Assembly: GCF_016653615.1 (NCBI RefSeq)
Contig: NZ_CP067393.1
Span: 1,627,673-1,691,672, forward strand
DNA from: Entomomonas asaccharolytica
GTDB lineage: Bacteria; Pseudomonadota; Gammaproteobacteria; Pseudomonadales; Pseudomonadaceae
Direction of reading: 5' to 3'
Length of the DNA stretch: 64,000 nucleotides
Shown here: positions 53,657-64,000 of the stretch, one piece after another
Layout of the letters: every line of letters starts with the position of its first letter
How positions within the stretch are numbered: the first letter of the stretch is position 1
The notes under the pieces: generated by a model
Databases searched by the model: none
Told to the model about the DNA's origin: nothing
Seen by the model: the letters and a program-made list of their open reading frames with translations, nothing else
Position numbers and translations under genes: made by a program

Positions 53657-54331
53657 ATGAAATATACACTTACCCGTATTGATCCTAATGCTGCTAATGA
53701 AAAATATCCCATTGGAGAAAGGACAATTGTTGATGACATGTCAGAAGATCTTGCCAATAAAGGCATCTTCATGGGTAAATTGGATAATGTGCTAAATAAG
53801 GTAGTCAATTGGGGGCGTAAAAACTCATTATGGCCTTATAACTTTGGTATTTCTTGTTGTTATGTGGAAATGACCACTGCCTTTACAGCTGTGCATGATA
53901 TTGCGCGTTTCGGTGCTGAAGTAATCCGTGCATCACCTCGCCAAGCAGACTTTATGGTTATTGCTGGTACATGTTTCGTAAAAATGGCACCTGTAATCCA
54001 AGAACTTTATGAGCAAATGCTAGAACCTAAATGGGTTATTTGCATGGGTTCTTGCGCTAACTCAGGTGGTATGTATGATATTTATTCCGTGGTACAAGGT
54101 GTAGACAAATTTTTACCTGTTGATGTGTATGTAGCAGGTTGTCCTCCTCGTCCAGAGGCGTTTTTACAAGCTTTATTGTTATTACAAGACTCTATTGCTG
54201 AAGAACGTAGACCCCTTTCATGGGTAGTGGGTGATCAAGGTGTTTATCGTGCCGAGATGACTCCACAAAAAGTAAAATTAAGAGAAAAACGTATTAAGGT
54301 GAGAGAGTTACGCACACCTGACCAAGTTTAA
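53657..54331 (+). CDS. nuoB: NADH-quinone oxidoreductase subunit B
   Basis: A 224-residue subunit that carries the terminal [4Fe-4S] cluster N2, which passes electrons to quinone. Ligand region [10 protein letters not shown] (tandem Cys), then [23 protein letters not shown] and [11 protein letters not shown]. It begins 11 bases after nuoA. Confidence 0.97.
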   Translation: MKYTLTRIDPNAANEKYPIGERTIVDDMSEDLANKGIFMGKLDNVLNKVVNWGRKNSLWPYNFGISCCYVEMTTAFTAVHDIARFGAEVIRASPRQADFMVIAGTCFVKMAPVIQELYEQMLEPKWVICMGSCANSGGMYDIYSVVQGVDKFLPVDVYVAGCPPRPEAFLQALLLLQDSIAEERRPLSWVVGDQGVYRAEMTPQKVKLREKRIKVRELRTPDQV

Positions 54332-54360
54332 TACTATTATTAACTGTGATTTTAGAATAA

Positions 54361-56157
54361 GTGGCTGAAACTATGACAGTAGAAATGGCGAAGTCCGTTC
54401 CGCCTTATAAAGCCGATGATCAAGTAGTTGTTACAGAGTTACTAACTCGTTTTGGTGATCAAGCGCTAACCATACAACCACAGACTAGAACTGGCTGCCC
54501 AATTGTTTGGGTAACGCGTGAACGTCTAATGGAAGTAATGCGCTTTCTTCGTGAATTACCACGTCCTTATGTAATGCTTTACGATTTACATGGTATTGAC
54601 GAGCGTCTAAGAATTCACCGTGAGGGACAACCTGAAGCTGACTTCTCTGTGTTTTATCATCTGATTTCTATGGAACGTAATAGTGATATTATTATTAAAG
54701 TTCCCTTATTTGATGGTGATTTAAACCTTCCTACTGTTATCCCAATATGGCCAAACGCTAACTGGTATGAGCGTGAAACCTATGATCTTTATGGCATTCA
54801 TTTTAAAGGCCATCCTCGTCTTTTTAGAATGCTGCTTCCACCTACTTGGGAAGGTCATCCACTTCGTAAAGATTACCCTGCCCGTGCTACAGAGCAAGAG
54901 CCTTTTCAGCTAACAGTTGCGAAACAAATTCGTGAACAGGAAGCAATGCGTTTTAAACCAGAAGATTGGGGTATGAAAACGCATAATGAAAACTATGACT
55001 ACATGTTCCTTAATGTTGGTCCGAACCACCCTTCAGCACATGGTGCGTTCCGCCTTGTTTTACAACTTGATGGTGAGAATGTTTCAGACTGTGTTCCTGA
55101 AATTGGTTACCACCACCGTGGTGCTGAAAAAATGGCGGAACGTCAGTCATGGCATAGCTATATTCCTTATACAGACCGAATTGACTACCTAGGCGGAGTA
55201 ATGAATAACCTCCCCTATGTATTAGCGGTTGAAAAATTAGCAGGAATTACTGTTCCAGATCGTGTTAACTGCATTCGTGTGATGTTGGCAGAATTCTTCC
55301 GCATACTAAACCATTTATTATTCTTGGGTACTATGGTGCAAGATATTGGTGCTATGTCACCAGTATTCTATACCTTTACTGATCGTCAAAAAGCCTATGA
55401 TGTAGTAGAAGCTATTACTGGTTTCCGTATGCATCCTGCTTGGTATCGTATTGGTGGTGTTGCTCATGACTTACCAAGAGGTTGGGATAAATTAGTTCAA
55501 GACTTTATCAACTGGTTCCCTAAACGTCTTGATGAATACCAAAAAGCCTGTTTAGATAATAGTGTCACCATTGGCCGCACTAAAGGTGTTGCCCAATACA
55601 ATACTAAAGAGGCTTTAGAATGGGGTGTCACTGGTGCTGGCTTACGTGCTACAGGTTTTGATTTTGATGTACGTAAAGCGCGCCCCTACTCTGGTTATGA
55701 AAACTTTGAATTTGAAGTGCCATTAGCCAATAATGGTGATGTGTATGACCGTATCATGGTAAAAATGGGTGAAATGAGGGAAAGTACCAAAATTATTGAG
55801 CAGTGCTTGAAAAATATGCCTGCTGGCCCTTATAAAGCAGATCATCCATTAACTACACCACCACCTAAAGAGCGTACTTTACAACATATCGAAACGTTAA
55901 TTACCCACTTCTTACAAGTGTCGTGGGGCCCTGTAATGCCACATAACGAATCATTCCAAATGATTGAGGCGACTAAAGGTATTAATAGTTATTATCTTAT
56001 CAGTGATGGTAGCACCATGAGTTATCGCACACGGATTAGGACACCTAGCTTTGCTCATTTACAGCAAATACCTTCTGTCATCAAAGGCAGTTTAGTTTCT
56101 GACTTAATTGCTTATCTTGGTAGTATTGACTTCGTTATGGCAGATGTGGATCGTTAA
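54361..56157 (+). CDS. nuoC: NADH-quinone oxidoreductase fused subunit C/D
   Basis: 598 residues: an N-terminal NuoC domain (about 20-190, with [20 protein letters not shown]) fused to NuoD (about 210-598, with [29 protein letters not shown] and DFVMADVDR). The fusion is usual in enterobacteria and Pseudomonas. It forms part of the quinone-reduction module. GTG 54361 has no clear ribosome site; ATG 54373 or 54385 could be the real start. Confidence 0.96.
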   Translation: MAETMTVEMAKSVPPYKADDQVVVTELLTRFGDQALTIQPQTRTGCPIVWVTRERLMEVMRFLRELPRPYVMLYDLHGIDERLRIHREGQPEADFSVFYHLISMERNSDIIIKVPLFDGDLNLPTVIPIWPNANWYERETYDLYGIHFKGHPRLFRMLLPPTWEGHPLRKDYPARATEQEPFQLTVAKQIREQEAMRFKPEDWGMKTHNENYDYMFLNVGPNHPSAHGAFRLVLQLDGENVSDCVPEIGYHHRGAEKMAERQSWHSYIPYTDRIDYLGGVMNNLPYVLAVEKLAGITVPDRVNCIRVMLAEFFRILNHLLFLGTMVQDIGAMSPVFYTFTDRQKAYDVVEAITGFRMHPAWYRIGGVAHDLPRGWDKLVQDFINWFPKRLDEYQKACLDNSVTIGRTKGVAQYNTKEALEWGVTGAGLRATGFDFDVRKARPYSGYENFEFEVPLANNGDVYDRIMVKMGEMRESTKIIEQCLKNMPAGPYKADHPLTTPPPKERTLQHIETLITHFLQVSWGPVMPHNESFQMIEATKGINSYYLISDGSTMSYRTRIRTPSFAHLQQIPSVIKGSLVSDLIAYLGSIDFVMADVDR

Positions 56158-56159
56158 CA

Positions 56160-56672
56160 ATGAAAGATCAAATAATACAAACAGACCGTAAGCCCTCAAA
56201 ACCCTTTGAACCTACAGAGGCATTAAAGGCAGCTATTGAACATGAGATTCATCATTATGAAGACTCTCGTGCAGCATCCATTGAAGCATTAAAAATGGTA
56301 CAAAAACATCATGGTTGGGTACCTGATGAGGCGATTGGTTATATAGCAAATATTTTAGGTATTTCAGCGGCTGATGTGGAAGGTGTAGCTACTTTCTACA
56401 GCCAAATCTTCCGTCAAGAAGTGGGTAGACACATTATTCGTGTCTGCGACAGCATGGTGTGCTATATGGGTGGCCATGAAGCTGTATTAAATGCAATTAC
56501 CGAAAAAATTGATGCTGGTTTAGGGCAAACCTCAAAAGACAATCGTTATACCTTATTGCCAGTTTGCTGCTTAGGTAATTGTGATAAAGCACCTGCCATG
56601 ATGATTGATGATGATACCTATGGTAATTTAACCCCTGAAACAGTGGGTAAGATTTTGGAGGCTTATAAATGA
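56160..56672 (+). CDS. nuoE: NADH-quinone oxidoreductase subunit E
   Basis: A 170-residue thioredoxin-fold subunit with the [2Fe-2S] cluster N1a: [11 protein letters not shown] and later [16 protein letters not shown]. Starts 2 bases after nuoCD and overlaps nuoF by 4. Confidence 0.97.
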   Translation: MKDQIIQTDRKPSKPFEPTEALKAAIEHEIHHYEDSRAASIEALKMVQKHHGWVPDEAIGYIANILGISAADVEGVATFYSQIFRQEVGRHIIRVCDSMVCYMGGHEAVLNAITEKIDAGLGQTSKDNRYTLLPVCCLGNCDKAPAMMIDDDTYGNLTPETVGKILEAYK

Positions 56673-57997
56673 AACAACTAACCTCCTTTGGTCCTGCTAA
56701 TACTTCTGCTCGTCCTTATGAAACGCATCCATTAACTTGGCGTTTAAGAGATGATGGCGAAGCTGTTTGGTTAGAAGAATACCAACAGAAAAAAGGCTAT
56801 GAGGCTGCTAAAAAAGCATTAACCACCCTTTCTAAAGACGATGTTATTCAACAAGTTAAAGATTCAGGCTTAAAAGGCCGTGGTGGTGCAGGCTTCCCTA
56901 CTGGTGTTAAGTGGGGATTAATGCCGAAAGATGAATCATTAAACATCCGTTACTTGCTTTGTAACGCCGATGAAATGGAACCAAATACTTGGAAAGACCG
57001 CTTATTAATGGAGCAAGAACCTCATTTATTAATTGAGGGTATGCTTATTTCTGCCTTTGCTTTAAAAGCCTATCGTGGTTATATTTTCCTACGTGGTGAA
57101 TATGTAGATGCTGCTAATAACTTAAATAAAGCGATTGAAGAAGCTAAACAAGCAGGTTTATTAGGTAAAAATATTTTTGGTAGTGGTTTCGACTTTGAGC
57201 TTTTTGTTCATACAGGTGCAGGCCGTTATATCTGCGGTGAAGAAACAGCCCTTATTAACTCTTTAGAAGGCCGTCGTGCCAACCCACGCTCCAAGCCTCC
57301 TTTCCCTGCAGCTGTAGGCGTATGGGGTAAGCCAAGTTGTGTAAATAACGTAGAAACCCTTTGCAATGTGCCTGCCATTATTGAACGTGGCGTTGATTGG
57401 TACAAATCACTGGCTAAAGAAGGCAGTGAGGATATGGGTACTAAGTTAATGGGCTTCTCAGGCAAAGTAAATAATCCTGGTATTTGGGAAGTACCTTTCG
57501 GTATCACTGCTAAAGAGTTATTAGAGGATTATGCAGGCGGTATGAAACAAGGTTATAAGCTGAAAGCTTGGCAACCAGGTGGTGCTGGCACAGGTTTCTT
57601 ATTACCTGAACACTTAACAGCACAAATGCACTCAGCTGGTATAGCTAAAGTAGGTACACGTATGGGTACTGGTTTAGCAATGGCTGTAGATGATACGGTG
57701 GATATGGTCTCTTTATTACATAATATGGAGATTTTCTTTGCGCGTGAATCCTGTGGATGGTGTGCCCCTTGTCGTGATGGTTTACCTTGGACTGTACAAG
57801 TACTCGCATCATTAAAGAAAAAGCAAGGTAAAGCAGAAGATATTCAACTCTTAGAAGAGCTTGCCAAACAAATTGGCCCAGGTCTTAGCTTCTGCGCCCA
57901 TGCTCCTGGTGCTACTGAACCACTAGCAGCAGCTATCAAATACTTTAGAAGTGAATTTGAGGCAGGCATTGCACAACAGCAGTTGCCAATTTTATAA
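56669..57997 (+). CDS. nuoF: NADH-quinone oxidoreductase subunit F
   Basis: A 442-residue NADH- and FMN-binding subunit, the electron entry point. [15 protein letters not shown] (NADH site), [19 protein letters not shown] (FMN site) and [12 protein letters not shown] (cluster N3 Cys) are all present. Overlaps nuoE by 4 bases; 101 bases separate it from nuoG, an unusually long gap in this operon. Confidence 0.97.
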   Translation: MKQLTSFGPANTSARPYETHPLTWRLRDDGEAVWLEEYQQKKGYEAAKKALTTLSKDDVIQQVKDSGLKGRGGAGFPTGVKWGLMPKDESLNIRYLLCNADEMEPNTWKDRLLMEQEPHLLIEGMLISAFALKAYRGYIFLRGEYVDAANNLNKAIEEAKQAGLLGKNIFGSGFDFELFVHTGAGRYICGEETALINSLEGRRANPRSKPPFPAAVGVWGKPSCVNNVETLCNVPAIIERGVDWYKSLAKEGSEDMGTKLMGFSGKVNNPGIWEVPFGITAKELLEDYAGGMKQGYKLKAWQPGGAGTGFLLPEHLTAQMHSAGIAKVGTRMGTGLAMAVDDTVDMVSLLHNMEIFFARESCGWCAPCRDGLPWTVQVLASLKKKQGKAEDIQLLEELAKQIGPGLSFCAHAPGATEPLAAAIKYFRSEFEAGIAQQQLPIL

Positions 57998-58098
57998 AAT
58001 AGGTAATTGTTATTTAAATTGTATGATTTAAATAACAAATAAAATTTTTCCATTAGCCAGTCTCGTTTCGACGAGCAAATGATGAAGAAAAAACAACC

Positions 58099-60822
58099 AT
58101 GGCCATTATCCATGTAGACGGTAAAGAATACGAAGTTAACGGAGCAGACAATCTATTACAGGCTTGTCTATCTCTAGGACTTGATATCCCCTACTTCTGC
58201 TGGCATCCAGCATTAGGAAGTGTAGGTTCTTGTCGACAATGTGCTGTTAAACAGTACAAAGATGCAGATGATAAAGTAGGACGTTTAGTAATGTCCTGTA
58301 TGACACCTGCTACAGACGGTACTTGGATATCAATTGCAGATGACGAGGCGAAAAAGTTCCGTGAAAATGTTATTGAATGGTTGATGACTAACCACCCACA
58401 CGATTGCCCTGTATGTGAAGAAGGTGGCCATTGTCATTTACAAGATATGACGGTTATGTCTGGTCATAGTAAACGTCGTTATCGTTTTGAAAAACGTACT
58501 CATAATAACCAATACTTAGGTCCTTTTATCAATCATGAAATGAACCGTTGTATTGCTTGTTATCGTTGCGTTCGCTTCTATAATGACTATGCAGATGGTA
58601 CTGACCTTGGCGTGTATGGCGCTCATAACTATGTTTACTTTGGTCGTGTTGAAGATGGTTGTTTAGAAAGTGAATTTTCAGGCAATTTAACAGAAATTTG
58701 TCCAACAGGTGTATTTACTGATAAAACCCATTCAGAGCGTTATAACCGTAAATGGGATATGCAATTTGCACCTAGTATTTGTTATGGTTGCTCTATGGGC
58801 TGTAACATTTCTGCAGGTGAACGTTATGGTGAATTAAGACGTATTGAAAACCGCTACCATGGCGAAGTGAACCGTTATTTCTTGTGTGATCGTGGCCGTT
58901 TTGGTTATGGTTTTGTTAATCGTAAAGATCGCCCATTACAACCTGTCTTAGTAAAAGAGCAAAAAGTACTTACTATCGATCAAGCACTAGATAAAGCCGC
59001 TGACTTATTAAAAAATCAAAAAGTAATAGGTATTGGTTCACCACGTGCTAGTTTAGAAAGTAACTTTGCATTAAGCCAGTTAGTAGGTAAAGATAACTTC
59101 TCAACTGGTATTGCTGCTAACGAGTTAGAATGCATTAATCTGGCTATTAAAATTATGCAAGATGGCCCCTTACCTACTCCAACAGTAACTGAAGTTGAAC
59201 AACATGATGCAGTATTTATCTTAGGTGAAGACCTAACCCAAACAGCTGCACGTTTAGCCTTAGCTGTGCGTCAAGCGGTGAAAGGTAAAGCCATTGATAT
59301 GGCTCACCAGTATGAACAATATGGTGTACAACCATGGTTAGCCGCCGCAGTAAAAAATATTGCGCAACAAGCTAAAAACCCATTATTTATTGCTAATGTA
59401 GCTAATACTCGTTTAGATGATGTAGCGGCAGCAACTATACATGGCACGCCAGTTGAATTAGTGCAATTAGCTTGTGCTATTGCTCATGAGTTAGATAACA
59501 CAGCCCCTGCTGTATCTGGTTTATCCAATGCATTACAAGAGCAAGCAAAACAAATTGCTGAAGCATTAGCTAACGCTAAAAAACCATTACTCATTTCTGG
59601 TTGTTCTTTAGTTTCAAAAGCTTTATTAGAAGCAACGGCTAATATCGCTAATGCTTTAAAACTTAAACAAAAAGAGGCTGCATTAAGCTTAGTATTCCCA
59701 GAAGCAAACAGTGTGGGATTAGCACTTCTTGCTAATAAAACCTTAGAAGATAGTTTTACTGCTATTACTGAGAATAAAGCAGATGTAGTCGTTATTTTAG
59801 AAAACGATCTATACCGTCGTGCTAGCAATAAAACAGTAGACACTGTTTTAGCTACTGCTAAATCAGTAATCGTAGTTGACCATCAGGTTACAGCTACTAC
59901 TGCTAAAGCAGATTTATTACTTTCTGCCGCTAGCTTTGCTGAAGCAGATGGTACTCTGGTTAGTCAAGAAGGCCGCGCACAACGTTTCTTCCAAGTATTT
60001 GACCCTACTTACTATGATGCAAGTAACTGCGTTAAAGAAAGCTGGCGTTGGTTGCATGCCATTCATAGCACTTTAGAAAGTAAGTCGATTGATTGGACAC
60101 AATTAGATCATGTAACTTATGCCTGTGCAGATGCTAATACTTTACTGGCAGGTATTAAAGATGCTGCGCCTGATGCTTCTTTCCGCATTAAAGGCTTAAA
60201 ACTAGCTCGTGAACCACATCGTTATAGTGGTCGCACTTCTATGTTAGCTAACAAAAATGTACATGAACCAAGAACACCGCAAGATATTGATACAGCTTTT
60301 GCGTTCTCTATGGAAGGTTATGCAGGAACTTCACCAGAGCGTCAACAAATACCTTTTGCTTGGACACCTGGTTGGAACTCGCCACAAGCATGGAATAAAT
60401 TCCAAGCTGAAGTAGGTGGCCATCTACGTGCAGGCGATCCAGGTATTCGTCTATTAGCCAATAAAGGTGAATTATTACCTTGGTTTACTGCTACTACAGA
60501 TTTAACAGAAGGTCTTTATGTGGTGCCTTTATATCATCTGTTTGGTTCAGAAGAAATGTCTGCTAAAGCAGCGCCTATTCAAGAACGTATCGTTGAACCT
60601 TATATTGCCTTGAACACAACAGATGCTACACACTTGAATGTACAAGAAAACGAACAAGTTAAACTGACTATTAATGGCCAACAAATAGCCTTAACAGTAC
60701 GTTTAAATACAGGCTTAGAAAGAGGGTTAGTTGGACTACCTGCTGGTTTTGCTAATATTCCAACACAACTTTTCGGACAACGTATTTCTAGCCTACAAGA
60801 ATTACAGGAGAAAGCACAATGA
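58099..60822 (+). CDS. nuoG: NADH-quinone oxidoreductase subunit G
   Basis: A 907-residue iron-sulfur subunit. N-terminal ferredoxin-like [2Fe-2S] Cys ([18 protein letters not shown]), then [42 protein letters not shown] and a molybdopterin-oxidoreductase-like region. The N7-type Cys set [20 protein letters not shown] is present. Overlaps nuoH by 4 bases. Confidence 0.97.
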   Translation: MAIIHVDGKEYEVNGADNLLQACLSLGLDIPYFCWHPALGSVGSCRQCAVKQYKDADDKVGRLVMSCMTPATDGTWISIADDEAKKFRENVIEWLMTNHPHDCPVCEEGGHCHLQDMTVMSGHSKRRYRFEKRTHNNQYLGPFINHEMNRCIACYRCVRFYNDYADGTDLGVYGAHNYVYFGRVEDGCLESEFSGNLTEICPTGVFTDKTHSERYNRKWDMQFAPSICYGCSMGCNISAGERYGELRRIENRYHGEVNRYFLCDRGRFGYGFVNRKDRPLQPVLVKEQKVLTIDQALDKAADLLKNQKVIGIGSPRASLESNFALSQLVGKDNFSTGIAANELECINLAIKIMQDGPLPTPTVTEVEQHDAVFILGEDLTQTAARLALAVRQAVKGKAIDMAHQYEQYGVQPWLAAAVKNIAQQAKNPLFIANVANTRLDDVAAATIHGTPVELVQLACAIAHELDNTAPAVSGLSNALQEQAKQIAEALANAKKPLLISGCSLVSKALLEATANIANALKLKQKEAALSLVFPEANSVGLALLANKTLEDSFTAITENKADVVVILENDLYRRASNKTVDTVLATAKSVIVVDHQVTATTAKADLLLSAASFAEADGTLVSQEGRAQRFFQVFDPTYYDASNCVKESWRWLHAIHSTLESKSIDWTQLDHVTYACADANTLLAGIKDAAPDASFRIKGLKLAREPHRYSGRTSMLANKNVHEPRTPQDIDTAFAFSMEGYAGTSPERQQIPFAWTPGWNSPQAWNKFQAEVGGHLRAGDPGIRLLANKGELLPWFTATTDLTEGLYVVPLYHLFGSEEMSAKAAPIQERIVEPYIALNTTDATHLNVQENEQVKLTINGQQIALTVRLNTGLERGLVGLPAGFANIPTQLFGQRISSLQELQEKAQ

Positions 60823-61808
60823 TAGAGTGGTTAACTTCTGACGTAGTGCTTGCAGTGATTATATCTGCTATTAAAGCCATTATAATTATGCTAGTGGTGT
60901 TTGTGTTTGCAGCATTACTAAGCTGGATCGAGCGTCGCTTATTAGGCTTATGGCAAGATCGTTATGGCCCTAATCGTGTTGGTCCCTTTGGTTGCCTACA
61001 ACTAGCTGCCGATATGATTAAAATGTTCTTTAAAGAGGACTGGATACCACCCTTTGCAGATAGATTAACCTTTACGATTGCACCACTTATTTCTATTTGT
61101 ACTATTTTAATTGCCTTTGCTATTGTACCTATTACACCCACTTGGGGCGTAGCAAGTAATACCAGCATTGGCCTACTGTTCTTCCTGGCCATGGCAGGTA
61201 TTGCAGTATATGCTGTATTATTTGGTGGTTGGGCTAGTAATAACAAATTCGCCTTACTAGGTGCGGTACGGGCTTCTGCTCAAACAGTATCTTATGAAGT
61301 ATTCTTAGGTTTGGCTTTAATGGGTGTTGTATTACAAGCGGGTTCATTTAATATGAACGAAATTGTTAATGCCCAACAAGGTCTGTGGTTTATTATTCCA
61401 CAGTTCTTTGGTTTCTGCACTTTCTGCATTGCAGGCGTGGCAGTTACTCACCGTTTCCCCTTTGACCAACCAGAAGCAGAACAAGACTTAGCAGATGGTT
61501 ATCATATTGAATACTCAGGCTTAAAATGGGGTATGTTCTTCGTCGGTGAATATGTAGGTATTGTGCTTATTTCATCTTTGATAACTGTACTTTTCTTTGG
61601 TGGTTGGCATGGTCCTATATTGCCAGGCATTGTTTGGTTTGTTCTTAAAACATTATTCTTTGTCATGATGTTTATTTTAATACGGGCTGCATTACCTAGA
61701 CCACGTTATGACCAAGTTATGTTATTTGGTTGGAAATTCTGTTTACCATTAACCTTAGTTAATCTATTGGTAACAGGTTTATTTGTGTTATTGGCACAAG
61801 GGGCTTAA
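60819..61808 (+). CDS. nuoH: NADH-quinone oxidoreductase subunit H
   Basis: A 329-residue membrane subunit of eight helices joining hydrophilic and membrane arms around the quinone channel. [39 protein letters not shown] and [20 protein letters not shown] are typical. Confidence 0.97.
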   Translation: MIEWLTSDVVLAVIISAIKAIIIMLVVFVFAALLSWIERRLLGLWQDRYGPNRVGPFGCLQLAADMIKMFFKEDWIPPFADRLTFTIAPLISICTILIAFAIVPITPTWGVASNTSIGLLFFLAMAGIAVYAVLFGGWASNNKFALLGAVRASAQTVSYEVFLGLALMGVVLQAGSFNMNEIVNAQQGLWFIIPQFFGFCTFCIAGVAVTHRFPFDQPEAEQDLADGYHIEYSGLKWGMFFVGEYVGIVLISSLITVLFFGGWHGPILPGIVWFVLKTLFFVMMFILIRAALPRPRYDQVMLFGWKFCLPLTLVNLLVTGLFVLLAQGA

Positions 61809-61818
61809 GGAGACTGTT

Positions 61819-62379
61819 ATGAAATATATATGGCATGTTATCCATGGTGCTTATACACAGTTAAGAAGCATTGTGATGATTTTTAGTCACGCTTTCCGCA
61901 AGCGTGATACAATCAACTATCCAGAACAAGAAGTCTATTTACCACCTCGTTATCGTGGTCGTATTGTTTTAACACGTGAGCCTGCTCCAGAAGGACAATT
62001 AGGTGAAGAGCGTTGTGTAGCGTGTAATCTTTGTGCAGTGGCCTGCCCTGTTGGTTGTATTGCACTACAGAAAGCAGAACGTGAAGATGGCCGTTGGTAT
62101 CCAGAGTTCTTCCGTATTAACTTTTCACGTTGTATATTTTGTGGAATGTGTGAAGAAGCTTGCCCAACAGCAGCTATTCAATTAACACCTGATTTCGAAT
62201 TAGCTGAATTTAAACGCCAAGATATGGTATATGACAAAGAAGATTTATTAATTTCTGGTCCTGGTAAATATCATAACTACATGTTTTATAACTTCTCAGG
62301 TATGGCTATTAAAGGCAAACCAAAAGGTGCGGCTGAAAATGAAGCTGAACCTATTAATGTAAAAAGTCTTTTACCTTAA
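61819..62379 (+). CDS. nuoI: NADH-quinone oxidoreductase subunit I
   Basis: About 186 residues with two [4Fe-4S] motifs (N6a/N6b): [15 protein letters not shown] and [17 protein letters not shown] start at ATG 61819 behind AAGGAG (61807-61812) rather than at the earlier in-frame start inside nuoH. Confidence 0.97.
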   Translation: MKYIWHVIHGAYTQLRSIVMIFSHAFRKRDTINYPEQEVYLPPRYRGRIVLTREPAPEGQLGEERCVACNLCAVACPVGCIALQKAEREDGRWYPEFFRINFSRCIFCGMCEEACPTAAIQLTPDFELAEFKRQDMVYDKEDLLISGPGKYHNYMFYNFSGMAIKGKPKGAAENEAEPINVKSLLP

Positions 62380-62392
62380 AGGACAACAGATT

Positions 62393-62896
62393 ATGGCAGC
62401 ATTTTGTTTTTATCTTTCTTCATTTGTTGCAATTATTGCAACACTATTAGTGATTACTAATAGTAAACCTGTACATGCGTTGTTGTATTTGGTTGTTTCT
62501 TTATTGGCGGTAGCAATGATTTTCTTTAGTTTAGGCGCGCCTTTTGTGGGAGCGTTAGAAATTATTGTTTATGCAGGTGCTATCATGGTGCTCTTTATCT
62601 TCGTGGTAATGATGCTTAACCTTGGCACGCAAACTGTTAATCAAGAATTGCAGTGGTTATCCCCTAAAACATGGGTAGGTCCTGTACTATTATCATCTTT
62701 GCTTTTAATTGAGTTTATTATCATTATTTGTATGGGTGATACAGGATTAACAATAGGTAGTGTTACTGTACCACCTATAGATGTTGGTTTATCACTATTT
62801 AGTACATACTTACTAGCAGTAGAACTAGCCTCTATGTTATTACTGGCAGCCCTTGTGACTGCTTATCATATGGGACGTGAAGAAGCGAAGGACTAA
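62393..62896 (+). CDS. nuoJ: NADH-quinone oxidoreductase subunit J
   Basis: A 167-residue membrane subunit of five helices; [21 protein letters not shown] then [20 protein letters not shown] contains the pi-bulge helix of the family. Starts 13 bases after nuoI. Confidence 0.96.
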   Translation: MAAFCFYLSSFVAIIATLLVITNSKPVHALLYLVVSLLAVAMIFFSLGAPFVGALEIIVYAGAIMVLFIFVVMMLNLGTQTVNQELQWLSPKTWVGPVLLSSLLLIEFIIIICMGDTGLTIGSVTVPPIDVGLSLFSTYLLAVELASMLLLAALVTAYHMGREEAKD

Positions 62897-62901
62897 AAAT
62901 T

Positions 62902-63261
62902 ATGTTAGAAAATATTCCTCTTGAACACGGCCTGATAGTTTCAGCCATCCTATTTAGTTTAGGTTTAATAGGTTTGCTCATACGTCGTGATTTATTATTT
63001 ATTTTAATGAGCCTCGAAATCATAATGAATTCTGCTGCTTTAGCTTTTGTGGTAGCTGGTAGTGCCCATACTTCAGTAGTAGTAGATAAAGTTGTTGCTG
63101 GTAAACATATTCTAGTTCATGCAGCTGATGGTCAAGTAATGTATATCATGATTATTGCGTTAGCTGCCGCTGAAGCTGCAATAGGTTTAGCATTACTATT
63201 ACAACTTTATCGTCGTTTCCATACCCTTGATATTGATGCAGCAAGTGAGATGCGCGGATGA
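62902..63261 (+). CDS. nuoK: NADH-quinone oxidoreductase subunit K
   Basis: 119 residues, three helices, with conserved membrane Glu residues in [14 protein letters not shown] and [18 protein letters not shown]. The usual length is about 100-102; here a loop of about 17 extra residues ([17 protein letters not shown]) separates helices 2 and 3. Overlaps nuoL by 4 bases (ATGA). Confidence 0.96.
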   Translation: MLENIPLEHGLIVSAILFSLGLIGLLIRRDLLFILMSLEIIMNSAALAFVVAGSAHTSVVVDKVVAGKHILVHAADGQVMYIMIIALAAAEAAIGLALLLQLYRRFHTLDIDAASEMRG

Positions 63262-64000
63262 ACCCAGTATATTTAACAGTCGGTTTCCCTCTTCTTGGCT
63301 TTTTATTATTAGCTTTCTCTAGAGGGCGTTTAAGTGAAAGTGCATCAGCAGCCATTGGTGTAGGCTCTATTGGCCTTGCTGCTTTATCTGCTGCATGGAT
63401 AGCTTTTAATTTTATAAATGGCAATATTACTGAGCCACATGTACCTCTATGGTCTTGGATTAGTGTGGCTGACCCTACTAATGCTGAAAACCTTCTATTT
63501 AATCCAAAGCTAAGTTTCTATATAGATGGCTTATCAGTTACTATGATTTCTGTAGTATCAGGTGTTGGCTTCTTAATTCACCTTTTTGCCTCTTGGTATA
63601 TGCGTGGTGAAGAAGGTTACTCACGTTTCCTAGCGTACATGAACCTATTCGTTGCCTTTATGCTTATCCTTGTTTTAGGTGATGATATCTTATTCCTCTA
63701 CTTTGGTTGGGAAGGTGTAGGTTTATGCAGTTATCTATTGATTGGTTTCTATTACACAGAACCTAAAAATGGTGCAGCTGCCTTAAAAGCCTTTATTATC
63801 ACCCGTATTGGTGATGTATTAATGGCTATTGGTATGTTTATTATTCTTTGGAAAGTACCAGAATTACTTTCTTTAAGCGTACGTGAAATGAGCCAAATGG
63901 CAACGCCTGAAAACAATCTTTTATTAGAAAAACTAGCTGATCCATACCTTACTGCGGCTACCTTATTCTTATTTGGTGGTGCAATTGGTAAATCTGCACA
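63258..64000 (+). CDS. nuoL: NADH-quinone oxidoreductase subunit L, 3' end outside window
   Basis: The first 247 or so residues of the antiporter-like distal pump subunit: [55 protein letters not shown] and [15 protein letters not shown] are hallmarks. The frame runs open to the last base. ATG overlaps the nuoK stop. Confidence 0.97.
   Translation, partial: MNPVYLTVGFPLLGFLLLAFSRGRLSESASAAIGVGSIGLAALSAAWIAFNFINGNITEPHVPLWSWISVADPTNAENLLFNPKLSFYIDGLSVTMISVVSGVGFLIHLFASWYMRGEEGYSRFLAYMNLFVAFMLILVLGDDILFLYFGWEGVGLCSYLLIGFYYTEPKNGAAALKAFIITRIGDVLMAIGMFIILWKVPELLSLSVREMSQMATPENNLLLEKLADPYLTAATLFLFGGAIGKSA

Overview
The window looks like a piece of an AT-rich gammaproteobacterial chromosome. Gene content and order resemble Pseudomonadaceae: a DUF2333 protein, a SUI1/YciH protein and speA in a row, rnr-rlmB, a DUF2388 protein, gor, and a nuo operon with fused nuoCD. 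The low GC would fit a low-GC, host-associated lineage such as Entomomonas, but that is an inference from memory of synteny, not a search.

Layout. 2-7612: 3' part of a giant autotransporter. 7704-8455: TauE/SafE permease gene broken by a one-base frameshift. 8578-8647: a stretch that is almost certainly an Illumina Nextera i5 adapter left in the assembly, followed by tRNA-Leu(CAA). 8998-13055: a small two-repeat protein, then DUF2333-SUI1-speA. 13112-15326: cobalamin riboswitch and btuB-type receptor. 15375-18513 (minus): ydbH-ynbE-ydbL, an AsmA-like lipid transport set. 18834-22129: rnr-rlmB. 22239-22738: two small proteins.

23018-29622 is an accessory island. It holds wreckage of a tyrosine-recombinase integration module and one intact cargo gene, a roughly 1,587-residue Avs-like (AVAST, probably Avs4-type) anti-phage STAND NTPase with an N-terminal PD-(D/E)xK nuclease-like domain. 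30030-32104 (minus) is an RstA/RstB-like two-component system.

32298-39390 holds two convergent operons that look like one uncharacterised pathway. The plus operon encodes a HAD phosphatase, an alpha/beta hydrolase, two half-size EamA/SMR membrane proteins and a DegT aminotransferase. The minus operon encodes a class III aminotransferase, a FemAB/GNAT-like acyltransferase and a diverged arginase-fold protein. I recognise every family but not the product; this is my leading candidate for an undescribed system.

39657-52860 is mostly housekeeping and small envelope genes: cyclophilin-like protein, YchJ, DUF2388, two paralogous lipoproteins, a tandem glycine riboswitch driving a TRIC-type channel, gor, a YddG-like exporter, a cold-shock protein, a Sel1-repeat protein, an MscS-family channel, an APH-like kinase, dapE, rlmA and a small unknown. 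53223-64000 is the nuo operon from nuoA to nuoL, cut off at the window end, encoding proton-pumping NADH:quinone oxidoreductase (complex I).
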